64,000 bases of DNA, taken from Actinoplanes siamensis. Its GTDB lineage: Bacteria; Actinomycetota; Actinomycetes; Mycobacteriales; Micromonosporaceae. The position numbers and the translations under genes were made by a program. This document shows, piece by piece, positions 62,020-64,000 of the stretch. How positions within the stretch are numbered: position 1 is the first letter of the stretch; every line of letters begins with the position of its first letter. The stretch spans positions 1 through 64,000 of the forward strand of contig NZ_BOMW01000028.1 of assembly GCF_016862395.1 (NCBI RefSeq), written 5' to 3'. The notes under the pieces are model-generated. The model saw only the letters and a list, made by a program, of their open reading frames with translations, had not been told where the DNA came from and ran no database searches.

Positions 62020-63138
62020 TCAGGCGGCCCACTCCTTGGCGAGGAGTTCGTAGGAGTGGACGCGGTCCGCGTGCCGGTGGGTGATCGTGGTGACCAGCAG
62101 CTCGTCGGCGCCGGTCACCCGCCGCAACGTCTCCAGCTTCGCCGCGACCGTCGACGGCGAGCCGACGAACTGCGTGTCCACCCGGTCGGCCACCAGCGCC
62201 CGGTCCTGCGGGGTCCAGGCGAACGCGGCCGCCTCCTGCTCGCTGGGGAACGGCACCGCCCCGAGCCCGGACCGGATGCTGCGCACCCAGTGGGCGTACG
62301 GCGCGGCCAGCCGCCGGGCCGTCTCGTCGTCCTCCGCGACCACCACGTCGGCCGACACCATCAGGTACGGCCGGGCCAGAGTCGCCGAGGGCACGAACGA
62401 CTCCCGGTACGCCGACACCGCCTCCAGCACCTTCGCCGGCGCGACGTGGTAGTTCGCGGCGAACGGCAGCCCCCGTGCGCCGGCCGTGCGCGCGCTCTCC
62501 CCACCGCTACTGCCCAGCAGCCAGACCGACAGGTCCGCGCCAGCCCCGGGCACCGCTGTCACCTCGTTGCCCTTGCCGTCCGGGTACGGCCCGGCGAGCA
62601 GCCCGAAGATCTGGTCGAGGATCTCGTCGAGCCCCATCGGCTCGGCGCCGGGCTGCGCGAGCAGGCTGCTGGCCAGCGCGGTCCGGTCGGAGGCGAAGAT
62701 CGGCGCCCAGGAGAACGGTTTCGGGATCAGCAGCCCGTCGACGACGCGATCCCCGGCGGGTTCGGCCGCCGCGGCGGCCGCGCGCAGCGCCTCCTTCTTG
62801 GCCTGCCCGGACCGGCCCAGCCCGAGGTCGAACCGGCCCGGATAGAGCGCGTCGAGCAGGCCGAATTGCTCGACGATCGACAGCGCCGTCTGGTGCCCGG
62901 TCTGCACCGCGCCGGATCCGAGCCGGATCCGTGAGGTCACCGCGGCGATCTGCCCGAGCAGCAGCGCCGGCTGGGCCGAGGCGACGCCGGGGGTGAAGTG
63001 GTGCTCGGCCACCCAGTACCGGTGGTAGCCGAACCGCTCGGCGCTGCGCGCCAGATCGAGCGTGCGGCGCAGCGCGTCGCCGACGTCGCCGCCGGACACG
63101 AGTGGGGCGAGGTCGAGGACCGACAGGGGTACGGACAT
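62020..63138 (-). CDS. Luciferase-like flavin monooxygenase (MsnO8-like)
   Basis: A 372-residue FMN-linked luciferase-fold oxidoreductase: [20 protein letters not shown] start, [29 protein letters not shown] and [14 protein letters not shown] are family hallmarks, and the [15 protein letters not shown] stretch holds the flavin-phosphate region. It lies 3 bases after another such gene in the same direction, so the two are probably one operon. Family members oxidise many small molecules, including sulfonates and dibenzothiophene; the sulfur genes nearby make a C-S substrate plausible but not shown. Confidence 0.86.
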   Translation of the reverse strand: MSVPLSVLDLAPLVSGGDVGDALRRTLDLARSAERFGYHRYWVAEHHFTPGVASAQPALLLGQIAAVTSRIRLGSGAVQTGHQTALSIVEQFGLLDALYPGRFDLGLGRSGQAKKEALRAAAAAAEPAGDRVVDGLLIPKPFSWAPIFASDRTALASSLLAQPGAEPMGLDEILDQIFGLLAGPYPDGKGNEVTAVPGAGADLSVWLLGSSGGESARTAGARGLPFAANYHVAPAKVLEAVSAYRESFVPSATLARPYLMVSADVVVAEDDETARRLAAPYAHWVRSIRSGLGAVPFPSEQEAAAFAWTPQDRALVADRVDTQFVGSPSTVAAKLETLRRVTGADELLVTTITHRHADRVHSYELLAKEWAA

Positions 63139-63141
63139 GGC

Positions 63142-64000
63142 TTACCGACCTTTCAACTGGCGTAGCACGGGGGCGACCTCACCGGCGAAGAGCTCCAGGC
63201 TGGCCCGCTGCTGCTTCTCGGTCAGGCCTTCGGTGTCAGCGGACAGGTGGGTGAGCTCGTGACCGAACCGCTCGTGGTAGCGGTGCACCTTGTCGATGAT
63301 CTGCTGCGGGCTGCCGATCAGCGCGGAGCTGCGCTCGACGGCGTCCTCGATGGTCGGGAACACCGGCTCGACCCCGACCTTACGGAACTGGTCGATCCGG
63401 GCCTGCCAGATCGGCCGGTACACGTCGAGCGCCTCCTGCGACGTGCGTGCGACGTAGAACCCGGCGCTGCCGGCGCCGATCCGGATCGCTGCCGGGTCGT
63501 GGCCGTGGAAGGCCCAGCGTTCCCGGTAGAAATCGATCAGTTCGGCGTACGGCTCGATCGGGTTGGTGACGTTCGCCGAGAACAGCGGGTCGCCGTACCG
63601 CGCGGCCAGCTCCACCGAGGCCCGGCTGGTCGCGCTGCCGTGCCAGACGGTGATCGGCTGCTGCAGCGGCCGGGGCCAGGTCTCCGCGTCGGTCAGCGAC
63701 GGCCGGAACCTGCCTTCCCAGGTCACCGTGGGTTCGCGCCACAGCCGGCGGAACAGTTCGTAGCTCTCCCGTTGCCGTTCCCACTGGTCCTCGACGGTGA
63801 CGTGGAACAGTTTCGCCTGCGCGGTCCCGTTGCCCTTGCCGACGATCAGTTCGAGGCGCCCGCCGCAGAGGTTGTCCAGCGTGCTGTAGTCCTCGAAGGC
63901 GCGGACCGGGTCGAGCAGGCTGAGCGTGGTGACGCCGGTCCAGAGCCGGATCCGGGACGTCCTGGCGGCGATGTGGCTGAGCACGACGGGCGGCGACGAG
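63142..64000 (-). CDS. Luciferase-like flavin monooxygenase, partial at window edge
   Basis: The 3' part of a second luciferase-fold monooxygenase whose start lies beyond base 64000. The visible 286 or so residues begin SSPPVVLSHIAARTSRIRLWTGV and include ERLELIVGKGNG-like (GRLELIVGKGNGTAQAKLF), WHGSATSRASVELAARYG and IRIGAGSAGFYVART. It precedes the MsnO8-like gene by 3 bases. Its substrate is unknown. Confidence 0.86.
   Translation of the reverse strand, partial: SSPPVVLSHIAARTSRIRLWTGVTTLSLLDPVRAFEDYSTLDNLCGGRLELIVGKGNGTAQAKLFHVTVEDQWERQRESYELFRRLWREPTVTWEGRFRPSLTDAETWPRPLQQPITVWHGSATSRASVELAARYGDPLFSANVTNPIEPYAELIDFYRERWAFHGHDPAAIRIGAGSAGFYVARTSQEALDVYRPIWQARIDQFRKVGVEPVFPTIEDAVERSSALIGSPQQIIDKVHRYHERFGHELTHLSADTEGLTEKQQRASLELFAGEVAPVLRQLKGR

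Overview
The window is high-GC actinobacterial DNA with long codon-biased genes, many GTG starts, 4-bp ATGA/GTGA gene overlaps, MsiK-type sugar uptake, Tat and lipoprotein signals, and LacI/TetR/MarR regulation. The mix of multi-domain CBM2 cellulases, nitrite assimilation and several ABC systems fits a soil-living Micromonosporaceae, perhaps Actinoplanes-like. This placement rests on gene content and style only. No rRNA, tRNA, IS element, prophage or CRISPR array was seen.

Layout. 1-8.65 kb: a Sua5/YrdC protein, a secreted SGNH hydrolase, and a minus-strand cellulolytic operon (GH74 xyloglucanase, GH48 cellobiohydrolase, AA10 LPMO, each with a CBM2) behind a perfect CebR-type operator. The GH74 gene carries a frameshift. 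9-14.1 kb: UDP-glucose dehydrogenase with a strong terminator, then a sugar ABC importer (lipoprotein and two permeases, no ATPase) behind LacI-like palindromes. 14.2-21.5 kb: a four-gene FtsX/MacB-like ABC export system in which 4-bp overlaps and two mini-ORFs tile every junction; one ATPase has an AbrB-like tail. 21.9-22.5 kb: a secreted protein with nine Gly-rich heptads. 22.6-28.8 kb: nitrite assimilation (narK, nirD, nirB, a sirohydrochlorin chelatase and an NnaR-like HemD/winged-helix regulator). 28.9-30 kb: two small unknown or lipoprotein genes.

30.2-35.3 kb: a TetR-controlled oxidation operon (alpha/beta hydrolase, SDR, Baeyer-Villiger-type flavin monooxygenase, DUF4873, TetR) divergent from an AurF-like diiron oxygenase, with a 15-bp palindrome between. 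35.6-39 kb: a membrane protein, then two divergent citrate synthases, one with an N-terminal helix-turn-helix, separated by a 19-bp palindrome. 39-45 kb: two MarR/exporter pairs (ABC exporter and MMPL), each with a palindrome, and a TPR membrane protein.

44.8-47.5 kb: an SsuD-like sulfonate monooxygenase divergent from a Tat-exported sulfite oxidase-like enzyme (frameshifted at a G8 run), then a CsbD-like protein with a stress-sigma-like promoter. 47.8-50.8 kb: a LacI regulator and a GH13 alpha-glucosidase. 50.9-54.8 kb: a GGDEF/EAL protein, an M14 carboxypeptidase and a small unknown gene. 54.8-64 kb: a sulfonate ABC importer divergent from an amino-acid-type ABC importer, an acetyltransferase, a LysR regulator and two luciferase-like monooxygenases. 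The most notable cross-window signal is a 17-bp site, CCTATCG-N3-CGATGGG, present with identical arms in the ssuD/sulfite-oxidase spacer and in the ssuC/amino-acid-ABC spacer about 11.4 kb away. It suggests one regulator for both sulfur loci.
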